From Apodemus sylvaticus (lineage: Eukaryota; Chordata; Mammalia; Rodentia; Muridae), in the NCBI RefSeq assembly GCF_947179515.1, contig NC_067473.1, positions 79,214,626 to 79,278,625 of the forward strand: DNA of 64,000 nt. The letters are read 5' to 3'. Below are positions 1 to 12,150 of this stretch, one piece after another (the first letter of the stretch is position 1; every line of letters begins with the position of its first letter). The translations under genes were made by a program, and so were the position numbers. A model generated the notes under the pieces. It searched no databases. It saw only the letters and a list, made by a program, of their open reading frames with translations, and was not told the origin of the DNA.

Positions 1-164
1 CAACTTTGGAATCAGTCCTGTAAAAAACATGATCAGAAAATGTAGAGGAACACAGGAAGGGGAAGAAGTGCGCAGGTGCTGGGAGGGAGCCACAAACAGA
101 AGGCATGCATATCTGGCAGTAAGGATCTATAGAAATCTTCTTTTCCAATTGTGTATAGATGCCA

Positions 165-260
165 TCCCTTCATTCAGTCATTCATCCACTCAGTGCATAT
201 TAAGGCCCTGTCTGAAGCCAGAGAGTGTACTAGGAGCTGTGGGGCCATAAGGATACAAAA
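165..260 (+). repeat. Ancient mammalian-wide repeat remnant
   Basis: The stretch with repeated attcatt, then tgcatattaaggccctgtct, then gtactaggagctg and ggatacaaaa follows the layout of the widespread 'attcattcaacaaatatttattgagc...ccaggcactgtgctaggtgctgggga' ancient repeat. It is heavily diverged. Confidence 0.4.
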
Positions 261-307
261 TACCCGGACTTGACTGGAGAATGCCCAATGTCACATGATG
301 GCCCCAA

Positions 308-310
<3 letters not shown>

Positions 311-359
<49 letters not shown>
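311..359. repeat. (TC)n microsatellite
   Basis: About 49 bp of nearly pure TC with one TTC interruption. Confidence 0.97.
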
Positions 360-2394
360 CTTCCTTGTGGGATTAGAAGATCTTGCTATCATCTTAGAGA
401 CCAACACTATCACTTGCTTAGCTATGTCCTTGGGATAATCTTATCCCTAAACACCTAAACACCATACATCTGGAGCTCAACTACTAGGATCAACCCCCCA
501 AAACCATAGGCAACTGAGGAAGTGCTGGAGTTAAGGACTTAAAAGAATCGCCACTTCTGAATTCACTTAAAAATAACAAGGAAGCCACATTTGAATATTA
601 AGTCAGAGAGAGGTGTGTGAATTGTGAGCCGGGAGCTGACAGGTTCAAAAGCCAACCATTATGGGACTATTCTGAGATTTTCTTTAGTAAGAGGCCAAAA
701 GGCAGCCATGCAGTCAGAATGACAGCTCTCCCAGGAGCCCTCCGCCAGTGGGAGGCTGGGATTTAGAGCTTGTGCCACTTTTTCTAAATAGGAGCCTGGA
801 ACCTCACCCCCTTGATCTGTAGAACTGCCACAGTCAAATCCCCTGACAGGAATAGGAGAGTAGTTGTTCTTTGATCCTATCCCAATCTGTGAGTCATAAA
901 AGTGGCCTGTGTGCAGTTTGTCACACCCCATAGATCCTGCTTTTGTGCTCAGATACCTGGCTCCCTGCTTTGGGGCTTCACAAAGCTTGTCTTTGGGTTA
1001 CCATGGTGCCGTTGGCCAAGAAGGGAATTTTAAGGTAATATTTTATTAGCAAGGCAAAGCCTTTCACATGGTAACTAGAGGTGAGGTTGGAAACAGGAAG
1101 TCATCTACAGTACCAGTAACCTGCTGCTCACAGCTGGGGCCAGGGTGCTACTGCTTATTCATTATCCACTGGCTAAATAGAGTACTTTTAGAAGGGAGAA
1201 GACCACAGAGCCCAATCTGGAGGGCTAGGATCCTTCCATCTCAGTCCTAAGTCCTGCGTTTGAGTGGATTCAGCACTCTGAGTGCATGACCTTCCCATAT
1301 TCCCTAGAAGAACATATTGACTTATCCCTGTGTTGACAAGGTGAGTCAGTTTTTGTTACAAAAGAATAAAATATTAGCTTTCTCAGGCGAGGTATCTCTT
1401 CTCTACCTCCACAATCCTCAGTGACCTCCACCACTGCCAAACAGGTTGGCCCAGTTGTGAGAATTCTCTCCTGTGCTGGAGAAGACCCCAGCTAGGAAGG
1501 GCCTTCAGAATGCATGGTACATTGCTGTAGAAGCAGATGCTACCATCTCACCATTCTGCTTGTAGAAACACCTTAAAGTGCCACTCATTCTTGCATTTTT
1601 CTTGGGAAGTATGTTTTTTGAGTTAAACCAGGAAGTAACACTCTCAGACGTTGTGACATATTTCATACCTTAAATGTGCCTTGGAAAATTATTCCCATGA
1701 GCGTTTGGTTAGCTAACCTCTCAAATGATGTATGGGACCCTACTGAAAGCTAAGGTAGGAAGCTGCCTGGCTTTTGTTTGGCTCTCATGTTAGCATCTGG
1801 AGAGATAGACACATGACCCAAGTGGTACACTAACTTCCCTTCCATTTGGCAAACTACGCTGCTCAGAGAACATAGAGCAAGCCTTAGGAGTCTGAAGCCC
1901 TTCTGGCTGAGAAAAGGGCCACCAGATAATGATGAGTGTGGTGAGGGGCCAGGAAGGGAGGTGTTCCCTGGCTTAGTGTGCTTCAGAAGCCTCTCCCACT
2001 CCCTCTTCCAAGCTATCCCTGGAGCTTCTGTTTCCAGCTGTGTGGCTGGTGAGCCTGCCTTTCTCTTTGTCTAAGTGCCAAGTGCCCCAGAGGCAGAGTT
2101 TACGGGATGCGGGCTGCTGACACCAAGAACACTGTTCAGAAGTACACACCATGCCTGCATCCTTCAGTTCCACCAACGGCGTCCCAGCCCCGTCTCATTC
2201 AGGGTCCTCTCCCCCTCATTCCCTCATCTTGCACACTTTTACAATGTCTGCTGTGTGTGAATAAACCAGTCTTCCCCCTTCCCTGCTTCCCAGTGGCCCC
2301 TGCCTGGTTTCCCCTTTGGTGAGGTGAAAATAGTACCTCTACCTTGGATATGCTCTAGAATCTTCTGGAAAGGCCCAGGAAAACAGATTTTGAA
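360..2394. other. Intron, no recognisable feature
   Basis: Mixed-composition intronic sequence. The open frames here are under 91 codons, overlap on both strands and resemble no family. An AATAAA-like motif near 2260 has no gene attached to it. Confidence 0.6.
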
Positions 2395-2510
2395 GGCTCC
2401 TTCCTGATTCATGGAGTATGGATTGTGCCAGGAATAGAGACTAGGAATCTATATTTTATGACAGCTTCCAGTAAATTCTAATGGGATCAGACCCACGTGG
2501 GACTTTTCCA
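2395..2510 (-). mobile_element. MER5-type hAT-Charlie remnant
   Basis: The order 'ctgattcatggagtatgga', 'ggaatctatatttta', 'cttccagtaaattctaatg' and 'cagacccacgtgggac' follows the reverse-strand MER5 pattern (ctgattcagtaggtctgg, gaatctgcattt, ctcccaggtgattctgatg, gaccacactttgag). It is an old, non-coding DNA transposon fragment. Confidence 0.5.
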
Positions 2511-2529
2511 GCAATTGTGCTAGAAAGCC

Positions 2530-2615
2530 ATTGACTTTGGAACTGGATATCCAGATTTGAGACTTCATTTAGTCCTATTGTCTGTGTGACTTTCAGTATC
2601 TTCAAAATGAGCTAT
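2530..2615 (+). repeat. MIR SINE remnant
   Basis: The segment runs ctggatatccagatttgag, ctgtgtgactttcag, tatcttcaaaatgagc. This follows the MIR core order of 'ttcaaatcc', 'ctgtgtgaccttgg' and 'tcctcatctgtaaaatggg'. Confidence 0.45.
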
Positions 2616-2727
2616 TAGTTTTGCTAGCACAAGTGAGTAAACCCTGGAGGAAATTTTTTAGAAGAGTCAATGAAAACATGCCAGAAATTCTGATTTACAG
2701 CAAGTTCCAAGCAATGACAGTATCTTT

Positions 2728-3030
2728 ATCTGCTTTCTGTTGCTGCGAAAAACACTATGACCAAAAGCAAGTTGAGGAGGAAAGGGTTTATTTAGCTTAT
2801 AGTCACACTCTATCACTGAGGAAGTTGGGGACGGGAACTCGGGCAGGTATCTAGAGGCAGGAACTAAAACAGAGACCATGGAGGAATGCTGCTTACTAGT
2901 TTGCTCTCCATGGGTCCTGACCTGCTTTTTTATTAACATCCGAAGACCACCTGCCCAAGGGTAGTGCCAGTGGGCTGGGTCCTCCCATATCAATCATTAA
3001 TCAACAACAACTAAGAAATATCCCCCAAAA
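2728..3030 (-). mobile_element. MaLR-type LTR fragment
   Basis: The sequence from tctgttgctgcgaaaaacac through accaaaagcaagttgagg, gcaggaactaaaac and ggtcctcccatatcaatcat is a reverse-strand copy of the same rodent LTR family seen at 40977, 63261 and, in + orientation, 55618. Its far end is lost against the L1 fragment that follows. Confidence 0.65.
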
Positions 3031-3700
3031 TGTTCCTCATCCCTAATAATTAGGGAAATGCAAATCAAAATAGCTTTGAGATTTTGTTTTACTCCAGCAA
3101 GAATGGCAAGATCAACAAGATAGTAGACAACAGATGAGGGGAAGCAGACCATTCACTTATTGATGGTGGGACCACATAATACTTGTCCAGTCACTCTGGA
3201 AATCAGTGTAGAGAAATCTCAAAAAGCCAAAATTAAATCTATCACATGACCCAAGTATACAACTTGTTGGTATATGCCAAGAGGACTGGATGACCTATAT
3301 CACAGATGGTTGATCCACCATGCTTGTGTTGTTATATTTATTCACAATAGCAAATAAGAGCAACCTAAACGCCATATAACCAGTACAGTTGATGAATAGA
3401 AAATGAAAATGTACTCTATGGAATACTATTCAGCCATAAAAAATGAAATTCTGATATTTGCAAGGTGAAGATAGAATAGAATAGAAACTAGAATAGGTCA
3501 TATTGAGTGATGTAACTCAGACCCAGAAAGATAAGGCTCTGTCTCATCTGAGGCTTCAAGTTAAATCTTCAGATGTGAGTATGTAGCTTGTAGCAATTGC
3601 AGAAAGCAGGAGCATAAAAAGGGAGCATTACAGGGTCAGAGCTGAGGGAATAACAGGGTCTAGATTACTTTACATAGATAGTTGGTTTTCAAAAAGTCAG
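3031..3700 (+). mobile_element. L1 fragment, ORF2 3' end and start of 3' UTR
   Basis: The phrases ggaaatgcaaatcaaaata, cactctggaaatcagtgta, attcacaatagcaaataaga and ggaatactattcagccata match the conserved 3' end of rodent L1 ORF2. The downstream part looks like the start of an Lx-type 3' UTR. It is 5'-truncated and full of stops and small indels; there is no intact ORF. Confidence 0.85.
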
Positions 3701-4419
3701 AAATCCACAGAATGTGACTTTTAATGTTATTTATTCACTTGTTGTTGAGACTAGTCTGCTCCTGACAGCTTTCCCTTTCTTGGATTCAAAGAAGTTGAGT
3801 ATCAGTGGAGTTGCTCCAGTTGTGGTGAGACAGCCACTAGGCAAGAATTACCTCATTTCATCTATAGACATAATACTGTCCAGAAATAGGACACAATTTA
3901 CAGGTTAGGACAGCTTAGTTCTGCCAAGACAGAATAGGCTAGTCCTTAATTTCCTGTTTATCTAAGGTCTATCAGATGATCCTGGGCCAGAAGGCCAGAA
4001 GGCCAGTGCTCCAACCTTTCGGAGTATAAGGGACTGTCTAGGTGATCAGTGGTCTATAAATTGGCTAAGTTTGAGAAGCTTTATTTTGTGCTTCTCACAT
4101 TTTCAGGTAATATTCCTCATTCTTGGATTTCTGATGGGTTGAAAAACTACATAGTCTCATAGCCAACTCTGGCTATTTTACTTTGAGAGAAAAGATTTGA
4201 GAGGATGGTTTTCAGATGGCATACAATCTAAAACCAAGACATGAGTCAGGTGTAAAATTATAAGTCTTTTAAGCTAAGTCAAATGACATTGTTCTATCTT
4301 AATGTCAAAAATAATGGACTGGGTGTTAGGTCTATCTTATACCTTATAAATTACAAAATGGTAATAGTTGTGCTCAATTTATATTTTGAGAGAAAGGGTT
4401 TCTTTTTGTTTTTGTTTTT
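3701..4419. other. Intron, nothing recognised
   Basis: AT-rich intronic sequence with no recognised repeat or coding segment, apart from a T-rich run near 4400-4440. Confidence 0.5.
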
Positions 4420-5010
4420 GGTTTATTTTATTAATTAAACAGAAAAGGTGATATGTGACAAGATTTTCCCTGTCCAATCACACTAAAAATATTAGGGCAG
4501 CAGAAAGCCTGTGATTGGCCAGGGAAAGCAAGGCAAATCTAAGAGTTGCAGAGACAGCGTCTCAGGGAGAAGGAGGAAGGCCAAGATGGAGATGGACATG
4601 AACCGTCATGGCTTTAACCAACCACAGGTAGTTATGATATCATAAGGTTAGAATAATTGGGATAAAGTATCATTATCAATTGGTGCTGAAATTATTGTAT
4701 TGGCGTCTTGTAAATTGAGAATTTATTGATACATAAGTCTGATTGGTTAATTATAAGCTTCAAGAGTTTGGATTTACTTGATCACTGGAATGTGGGACCA
4801 CCGATTACAGGAGTTTATGGCAGAGAGGGAACTAGTGGCTCGAGGGACAAGCAAGGCAGACCCTATGGGAGCTAGCTGGACAGAGTCGCTGGCAGCTGGA
4901 GCTCAGAAAGCCTGCTGTCCAGTCCCGCTGGGGAGTTGGAGGGCTGAGAGCAGCAGGAGTGTGGAGAGTTGGCAGTTCATTTTTAATATTTCCAGCACCA
5001 CAATCACAAA
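4420..5010 (+). mobile_element. Probable solo ERV LTR
   Basis: The block with ggtgatatgtgacaag, gattggccagggaaagcaag, gagacagcgtctcagggaga, ccaagatggagatggacatg, gctttaaccaaccac and, at its end, gtggagagttggcagttcat matches a rodent endogenous-retrovirus LTR pattern I recognise from mouse genomes, family name uncertain (RMER/ERVK group). There is no internal viral coding sequence beside it, so it looks like a solo LTR. Boundaries are approximate. Confidence 0.4.
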
Positions 5011-5219
5011 AATAAAAGAAGTGATTTTTCAAAAGAGAAGAAAATGCCCCAGTCTTGTGCACAGGCCAATCTGGCATAGACATTTTCTCAACTGAGACTC
5101 CCTTTTGTCTGTACCTATGGATACCCCCACCTCAGTCCCTCTAAGAGAGACCCATGCCGCTTTACCCTGATAACCAAGGAAAGCTGAATGGCTTCCCCTG
5201 GTGTCAGTCTTTGAAACTC

Positions 5220-5263
5220 TTTTGTGGATCCTTTGTGGATCCTTTGTGGATCCTTTATGAATG
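5220..5263. repeat. 11-bp tandem repeat
   Basis: Three near-exact copies of ctttgtggatc at 5220, 5231 and 5242, and a decayed fourth at 5253. Each junction recreates a GGATCC hexamer. Confidence 0.9.
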
Positions 5264-6615
5264 CGTGTCTATAACATGACTCCCTCAGATTCACCTTGAA
5301 GCCACAGACATCCATCCCTTCATCAATTTCTCTCTCTTCCCAGTGCTGGTGGCAATGCAGCACACAGAGCCAAGTGGCTGTCCTTGTGATCCCACACTGC
5401 AGTCAAGACAGATAGAATACAAGAAATAAAAACTTGTTTTAATCTGTTAATGGTGTTCATGGTAGTGCGGGCTGTGAGGAAACCAAGCAGTGGGAAGGAG
5501 CAGGGTGGGGTGTTCTGCATGGGCACAGCTGCCAAGGCTCCCCGGAGACACCAAGACTGAGGCGAAGACCTGAATGGATGCACTGAGTTAACATCCAGAT
5601 GGCTCAGGAAAGAGCCACACAGATGAGGCAAGTACAAAGGGCCCGAGATGCAGGAACAAGTAAACCAGGATTTGAAATCAAAAGACCACAATTCAGCTGA
5701 GTCTCCTCATGCTGATAATTATCTTCTCTTGTGCTGTCTTTCCACATGTGTGAGGTAAGAATGTGAGCAGTACCAAGTTGGGTTTTCCGGGTTTTGGGAA
5801 GTGTTGTCCAGAGCCTCTGGCAGGCTAATCCTTATAAACCCTTCCTTTCTCTGTGCCTGCATCCATTCATTCATCCTCTCAGCCTCTGCATAATGCTGAC
5901 AGCGGTGCCTGGAACTTTAGCAGATGCTCATACATTTGCTGATGTGACTTGCAAAGGAGCATTTAACTCAGACATCTCTAGTCTGTGACAGGCGCCTCTC
6001 CTTAGACTCCTCCATCACAGAAGTTATTCACAGAGCTGTCCCCACAAGTCCCAGGAGTACTGTTGGCTTCGGGGAGCACTGACAATGGGAAGAGAGGTGA
6101 GAGGGGAGTTTTTCTGAGATTCCACTTGGACATAAGCCTCTGTGAGTTTTGCAGAGACTTTTCAGAGAGCAGTCTTTGTAGTTTGCACTGTCCTCTCTGA
6201 CAGCGTCTTCCTGCCATGAGCCAGGCAAAGAGTAAGTGTCCTGCTAGTACAAAGTGAACGAAGGGACTTCCGGTGTAGCCTTCCCGGGGTCTTGACGATG
6301 GCAAGAATCCGTGTTTCTCTCAATGGCCAGCCTGTCCTCATGCTCCGCCTTTGGCAAGCATTCTTACGGACTGTGTCCCTCAGAGCCTCTCTTATTTTTG
6401 AGTAAGTGATACCGATGTGTGGTTCCCAAATCAAGGCTCCAGGAAGGTATTCATGCGGAGCTCTGTCTTGCTGCTGTCCTCTCTCTTTTCATTTCTCAAA
6501 GGCAATTGCTTTCATTACTTCCTTGTTCCTGCCAGAGCTTATTTATAAAGACATAAGCAAGAATGAATGCAAACAGATTATTTCTTTTATCCTTTTCTTA
6601 CAATGAAACTGTATG

Positions 6616-6616
<1 letters not shown>
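5264..6616. other. Intron, nothing recognised
   Basis: Unique-looking intronic sequence. Overlapping small frames on the minus strand (5.3-5.7 kb and 6.0-6.4 kb) show no family resemblance. Confidence 0.5.
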
Positions 6617-6617
<1 letters not shown>

Positions 6618-6660
<43 letters not shown>

Positions 6661-6668
6661 GTGTGTGT
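6618..6668. repeat. (TG)n microsatellite
   Basis: About 50 bp of TG with a single TATG interruption near its end. Confidence 0.97.
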
Positions 6669-7087
6669 TTAGATACAGCAGTCCTCTGCTCTCTATGGGA
6701 CATTGGTTCTAGCCTACTGCAGATGCCAAAGCTGAGGACTGGCTCCAGTTGTTACTATAAAATCATGTAGTATTTGCACGTGCAACACACACAGCCTCCT
6801 ACAATGTCAGATTACCCCAGATGGCTTTCAGTGCCAAATGCAATGTGAAATACAATATAAACAATAGGTTCCCAAGTGTTTGGGGAGCACTGATAAAAAA
6901 GAACAATACATGCTCAGTATGGGCACAGCTTATTTCCAAATGTCTTCAGTGAGTATTTCATTGAATCCACAAGTGAGGAAGACCTGTGTACTGGGGCCTG
7001 CTGTGTACTGTATCCCCCTTGGCCCTTTTGAACCATAATATATAAGCAAAAGGCCTGTGAGGTTAATGCCCAAACAAAAGAGTATAA

Positions 7088-7122
7088 GAAAACAAAACAA
7101 AACAAAAACAAACAAAACTTCC
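7088..7122. repeat. (AAAAC)n simple repeat
   Basis: Short run of aaaac/aaac units. Confidence 0.85.
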
Positions 7123-7149
7123 AATACCACTGAATTTAAAAGATTATAA

Positions 7150-7150
<1 letters not shown>

Positions 7151-7187
<37 letters not shown>
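7151..7187. repeat. (AC)n microsatellite
   Basis: About 37 bp of uninterrupted AC. It is complementary to the TG tract about 500 bp upstream. Confidence 0.97.
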
Positions 7188-7189
<2 letters not shown>

Positions 7190-10100
7190 TATCTCCAATA
7201 CTACTTAGTTCACTTTGTGTTAGCCATCTACTACATAGCACAATATCTGCCTCTTTAATGGTGTTTGTATATCCAGAGACTCCATTGTAGAAAACTACTT
7301 TTTCTTTTGCCAGTGACTTTTAATTGAAGATGGCTTTTGGGTTAGGGATGGGGTACTGAGATCCCATCTGCTTGAGACCTGTGCAGACCCTGTGCATGCA
7401 GCCTCAGTATCTACAAGTTATATGTGCATCAGTCCTGTGGTGTCCAGAAGGCCTTTATTCCCCAGTGTCTTACATCTCTACTGGTTCTTATCCGTGTTCT
7501 ACCTCCTCTCCCACAGATTTCCCTGAACCCTGAGAGCACAGGTTTAATGGAGTCTGAGTAATCCAGTGTCACTCTGCACATTGTGGGTCTCTGTATTTGT
7601 TCCCATCTACTACAGGGAGAAGCTTCCCTGATGTTGGTTGAGCAAGACACTGATCTATGTGTAGAAGGATGTTATTGGGAGTCGTTTAATTGGTACTTTG
7701 CATAATCAGAATAGTACTATTTGGTTTTCTTCTATGCCCCTGGCCTGCCAAGTCTCAGCTTCTTCAGCACCAAAACAATTCTGGGAATGGGCTCCATTTA
7801 CTTCATGGAGTGGGTTTTAATTCCAATCAGATAGTGCTTGGTCACTCCCACAAGTTCTGTGCCTCTCTTGCAGCAGCGTATGATGTAGGTAGGTCACCAT
7901 CGTGGATCCATGAGTTTGTACCTGGGGTGCTGTTCACCTTTCTTCCATAGCGTGCAGAATACCTTCAATACCATTAACCCTGGTCAGTAGGGGTGAAGGC
8001 TCTAGGTAGTCACTGGCTTATTTGTGCTCAGTGAGTTATGTAGGGATTATCTTCAGCAACAGGGCCCTGTGATCAGTTTGGAAAAAACAATCAATAAATA
8101 ACTTTGCCAATAGTGTAAGTTGTTTGGGAATTTCTATGGGGACCCTTTGTTGAACAACTTAATTAGATGTAAACTCTTCCACCAGAGGTTTCCTTTGTGG
8201 AAAGAGATGTCTAGTTAGAGTTTGCCACCCCAATATTTGGTGATTCCATTTAGATTTCTTTCATATATGTGTATATTTAAAGATGCTTCGACTGGAATAG
8301 GTTTCCATATGATCCCTCTACTAGCCTTACATTTGGCCATCCTCCCTTATTCCCTCCCTCTTTGACCCTCTAACCCAGTCTCCCAACCCTCATCCATGCA
8401 TAACTCTACACTATCTCACCTTCCTAAGGAGATCCTTCCTTTCCCTCCTAGTTCCTTAGTATATACGAAACCACCATATTTATGCAGACTGTAGCCACAT
8501 TGTCTTTATCCGTTAATCCACTGATGGATACCCAGGCTGTTTCCTGCGTCTGCCTGTTATGAATAGAGCAAGGAACTATTTAGTCTGTTTAGTAGGATGT
8601 TGGGTTTCTGCCCAAGAATGATGAATCTGGATCTTGAGGTTAATCTATTTTTGGCTTCCTGGGGAACGGCCTCACTTATTTCCATAGTGACTGTACAAGT
8701 TTACATTCCCACCAGATAGATGAGTGTTCCCCTACCTCAGATCTTCACTAGCATGAGTTGTCAGGTTTTTTTTTAATTGATTATGGCCTTTTTAACTGGT
8801 GTAAGATAAAATCTCAATGTAGTGTTGACTTCCATTTCACCAATGACTAGGGAAAAAAACACAATTTCTTTAATGTTTCTCAGCCATATGAGTTTTATCT
8901 TTTGAGAATTCTGTATAGATCTCCACCACGTTTTTACTTGTGTTGTTTTTCTGATGTTCAATTTTTTTTAGTTCTTTATATATTTTGGATATTAGCCCTC
9001 TATGGAATGTGCAGTTGTTGAAAATAAAAATAAACCAAGAAAACAAACAATAAAAACATTTTACCATTTTGTAACCTGCCACTTTGCCTGAACAATTTTG
9101 CCCTATAATATACAGAATCTTTTTATTTTTTGTGAGATCCCTTTATTAATTGTTCTTAGCACGTGTGTTATTGGTGTCCTATTCAGAGAGCTATTTGCTG
9201 TGCCAATGAGTTCAATGCTATTCCCACTTTCTCTTCTATTGGATTCAGTGAATCTGACCTTATGTTAAAGTCACTGATCGTTTGGAGTTGAGTTTTGGGT
9301 AGGATAAGTCTAGGTCTGTTTTCATTCTTCTAAATGCAGTCACGCAGTTTGTAGAGCATCACTTGATAAAAATGATGCCCCCCCCCCGCAGTATTTATGG
9401 CTTCTTTATAAAATCTCAGATGTCCATAGGTACGTAGATTTAGGTTTCAGTCTTCAGTTCTATTCCACTGATCAACATGACTGCTTTTATGCCAACACTT
9501 GTTTTTATTACTATAGCTCAGTCACATGGTGATATAATTTGAGATTGTGGTGGTGGTGGGTGATGGTGGTGGTACTTCGGCAGTTCCTTTATCATTCAAG
9601 CTAAAATGTTAGCTCTCTTGGGTATTTTGTTTCCATATAAAGCTGAAAGTTGTCATTTCAAGTTATGTGAAAATTATGTTGGAACTTTGATGAGGATTGC
9701 ATCTGTAGATTGCTTTTGGTAGGATGTCTGCTTTCACTATATAAATCTTTTTTAATTAATTAATTTTAATCATTTATCTGACATCCCAACTGTCACTATG
9801 TACATTTTAATCCATAAGCATGGGAAGTTTTCTGTCTGCTGATATCTTCTTCAATGTCTTAAATTTTTATCATACAAGTCTTTCATTTGATTGGTTAGAG
9901 TTACCCCAAGTTATATTTTTGAAGCTACTGTGAAAGGTGTCATTTCCATGCTTTCTTTCTCAGTCCATTTGCCATTTGTATAAAGGAGGGATACTAATTT
10001 TGTGTGTTAATTTTGTATCCTGCCACTTTGCTGAAAGTGTTTATTAGCTGTATGAATTTCCTGATGGAGTTTTTAGGGTCATTTATGCTATATAATCATA

Positions 10101-10560
10101 TCATCTGGAAATAAAGATGCTTTGAAATCTTCCTTTCTTATTTGTATCTCCTGGCTCTCCTTTGGTTGTCTTATTCCTCTGGCTAAGACTTCAAGTACTA
10201 TAACGAATAGGTATGGAGCAGTGGAAAACCTTATCTTGTTCCTTATTTAGTTGGAATTTTCTTTTGAGTTGTTCTCCATGTGGGTTGAAGTTGGTTGCGT
10301 GCTTGCTGTAAACTGCCTTTATTATTTTGAGGTATGTTCTTTAAATGCCTATTTCCTCCAGGACTTTTATCATGAAGGGATGTTGGATTTTGTCACAGTT
10401 TTTTGTTTTGTTTTGTTTTGTTTTTGCATCTAATCCTAAAATCTAATGCATATCTAATGGTATGACCATGTGATTATGATGGATTACATACACATGCACA
10501 TAGACATGCACATACACATACATATGTTTTTCTTCCTGCATCTCTGGGATGAATCCTACT

Positions 10561-11186
10561 TGTCTTAGTTTGGGTTATTATTGCTATGATAAAACACCAT
10601 GACAAAAACAATTTGGGCAGGAAGGATTTTATTTGGCTTATGTTTCCACATCGTAGTCTGTCACTGAAGACAGGACAAGAACTCAAACAGGGCAGGAACC
10701 TGGAGGCAGGAGCTGATACAGAAGTCACAGAGGAGTGCTGTTTACTGGCTTGCTCCCATAGCTTACCCAGACTGCTTTCTTAGAACTGAGGACCACCAGC
10801 CCAAGGGAAGCCCCACCCACAATAAGTTGGGCCTCTTCCAACTTATTAAGAAATTAAGGAAATGCTCCATAGGCTTGCCGACAACCTGATCTTATGGAGG
10901 AATTTTCTCTTGGGATTCCCTTCTCCCAAGTAATTCTAGCCCAGTGGTTCTCAACCTTCCTAACGCTGCAACCCTTTAATATATTTCCAAATGTTGTAGT
11001 GACCCCCAACCATAAAACTGTTTCATTGCTACTTTGTAACTATAATTTTGTTGCTGTTACAAAACAGATGTAGTATAAACATCTGATAAGCAGGATATCT
11101 GATGTGACCCCCAATGGGGTATTGGCCCACAAATTGAGAACTGCTACTCTAGCCTGTGTCACATTGTCATAAAGTTAGGCAGTACA
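10561..11186 (-). mobile_element. MaLR-type solo LTR inserted in the L1, split by URR1
   Basis: It starts tgtcttagtttgggtta, runs through aaaacaccatgac, ggaggcaggagctgat and gcccaagggaagccccaccc, and after the URR1 insertion resumes as tgtgtcacattgtcataaag and ends gcagtaca. The ends (tgt...aca) and internal order match the rodent LTR family at 40977 and 55618. The bases on each side are ctact and ctatt, consistent with a 5-bp target-site duplication carrying one change. The L1 sequence continues smoothly across the site. Confidence 0.75.
10942..11146 (+). mobile_element. URR1-type non-autonomous hAT transposon
   Basis: It starts cagtggttctcaacc and ends ttgagaactgcta, the terminal inverted repeats of the rodent URR1 family, with the typical gtgacccccaaccataaaa and aattttgttgctgttac in the middle. 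It is flanked by the 8-mers ttctagcc (10934-10941) and ctctagcc (11147-11154), an 8-bp hAT target-site duplication with one mismatch. It has no transposase gene. Confidence 0.9.
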
Positions 11187-11841
11187 CTATTTGATCATGG
11201 TGGATCATTTTATATGTTCTTGGATTTAGATTGAAAGTATTTTATTGAGAACTTTTACATGTATGTTCATAAAGGAGATTGGTCTTTAATTCTTTTTTAT
11301 CTTTGAGTGGTTTAGCTATCAAGATAATTGTGGCTTCATAAAGAGTTAGACAGTGTTCTTTCTATTCTTATTTTATGGAATAATTTAAGGAGTATTGGTA
11401 TTAATTTTTCTTTGAAAGTCTGGTAGAATTCTATGCTACATCCATCTTGGTCTGGGCTTTTTTTGGTTGGGAGACATTAAAGTGTTGCTTCTATTTCACT
11501 AGAGGTTATGGGTTTGTTGAAATTGCTTGTCTGGTCTTGATTTAACATTAGTACATAGTATATACCAAGAAATTGATTCATTTCTTTTAGATTTTCTAAT
11601 TTGGTAGGCTGCAAATTTTTAAAGTATGTCTCTAGGATCCTCTGGATATCCTTGGTGTCTGTTGTTATGTCTGTCTTTTTATCTCTAATTTTATTAATTT
11701 TCATCTTCTCTCCATATTTTAGTTGATTTGTTTGATAGTTATTACTTAAGATTTGAGAGCACCCAGGCAGGAGCATAAGAAAAGCGGTAACAGATGGGAC
11801 GATTAGTTAGATGAATAAGAATCCATGGTGAGAGGTGTGTA

Positions 11842-11844
11842 GGT

Positions 11845-11920
<76 letters not shown>

Positions 11921-12150
11921 GAGACAGAGATAGACAGACAGACAGAGACACAGAGCAACAGAGACAAAGACAGAGAAAGAAGACAAGAAGAGAGACAAAG
12001 ACAGAGAGACAGAATGAAGACAGAGAGACACAGAGACAGAGAGAGACAAAGAGACAAAGACAGAGACACAGAGAGACAGAGAGAGACAAAGAGACAAAGA
12101 CAGAGACACAGAGAGACAGGAAGAAGACAGAGCAACAGAGACACAAAGCC
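11842..12150. repeat. Compound microsatellite (TG)n(GA)n(GACAGA)n
   Basis: A TG tract (11842-11869) runs directly into a pure GA tract (to about 11916) and then into about 230 bp of degenerate gacaga/gagaca units. Long open frames on both strands here are translations of the repeat (Cys-Val, Arg-Glu, Ser-Leu) and not genes. Confidence 0.97.

Larger units (their letters stand above)
7680..11770 (-). mobile_element. L1 (Lx-type) copy, 3' UTR and ORF2 part, interrupted
   Basis: Read on the minus strand this is an old rodent L1. The Lx-type 3' UTR lies at about 7680-8500, and ORF2 follows toward higher coordinates. The reverse complements of the conserved ORF2 3' phrases (for example cattcccaccagatagatga, ccctctatggaatgtgcagt) are clear. 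A relic of ORF2 is still open at 11477-11776 (minus), with DITTDTKDIQRILETYFKNL and PTKLENLKEMNQFLG, matching the region between the endonuclease and reverse transcriptase domains. Many stops and frameshifts show it is dead. A LTR and a URR1 element interrupt it at 10561-11186. The L1 5' part (ORF1, promoter) is absent. Confidence 0.85.

Noticed and set aside
11477..11776. 99-codon minus-strand frame with a real protein pattern
   Set aside because: It is an L1 ORF2 relic inside a decayed element, not a host gene.
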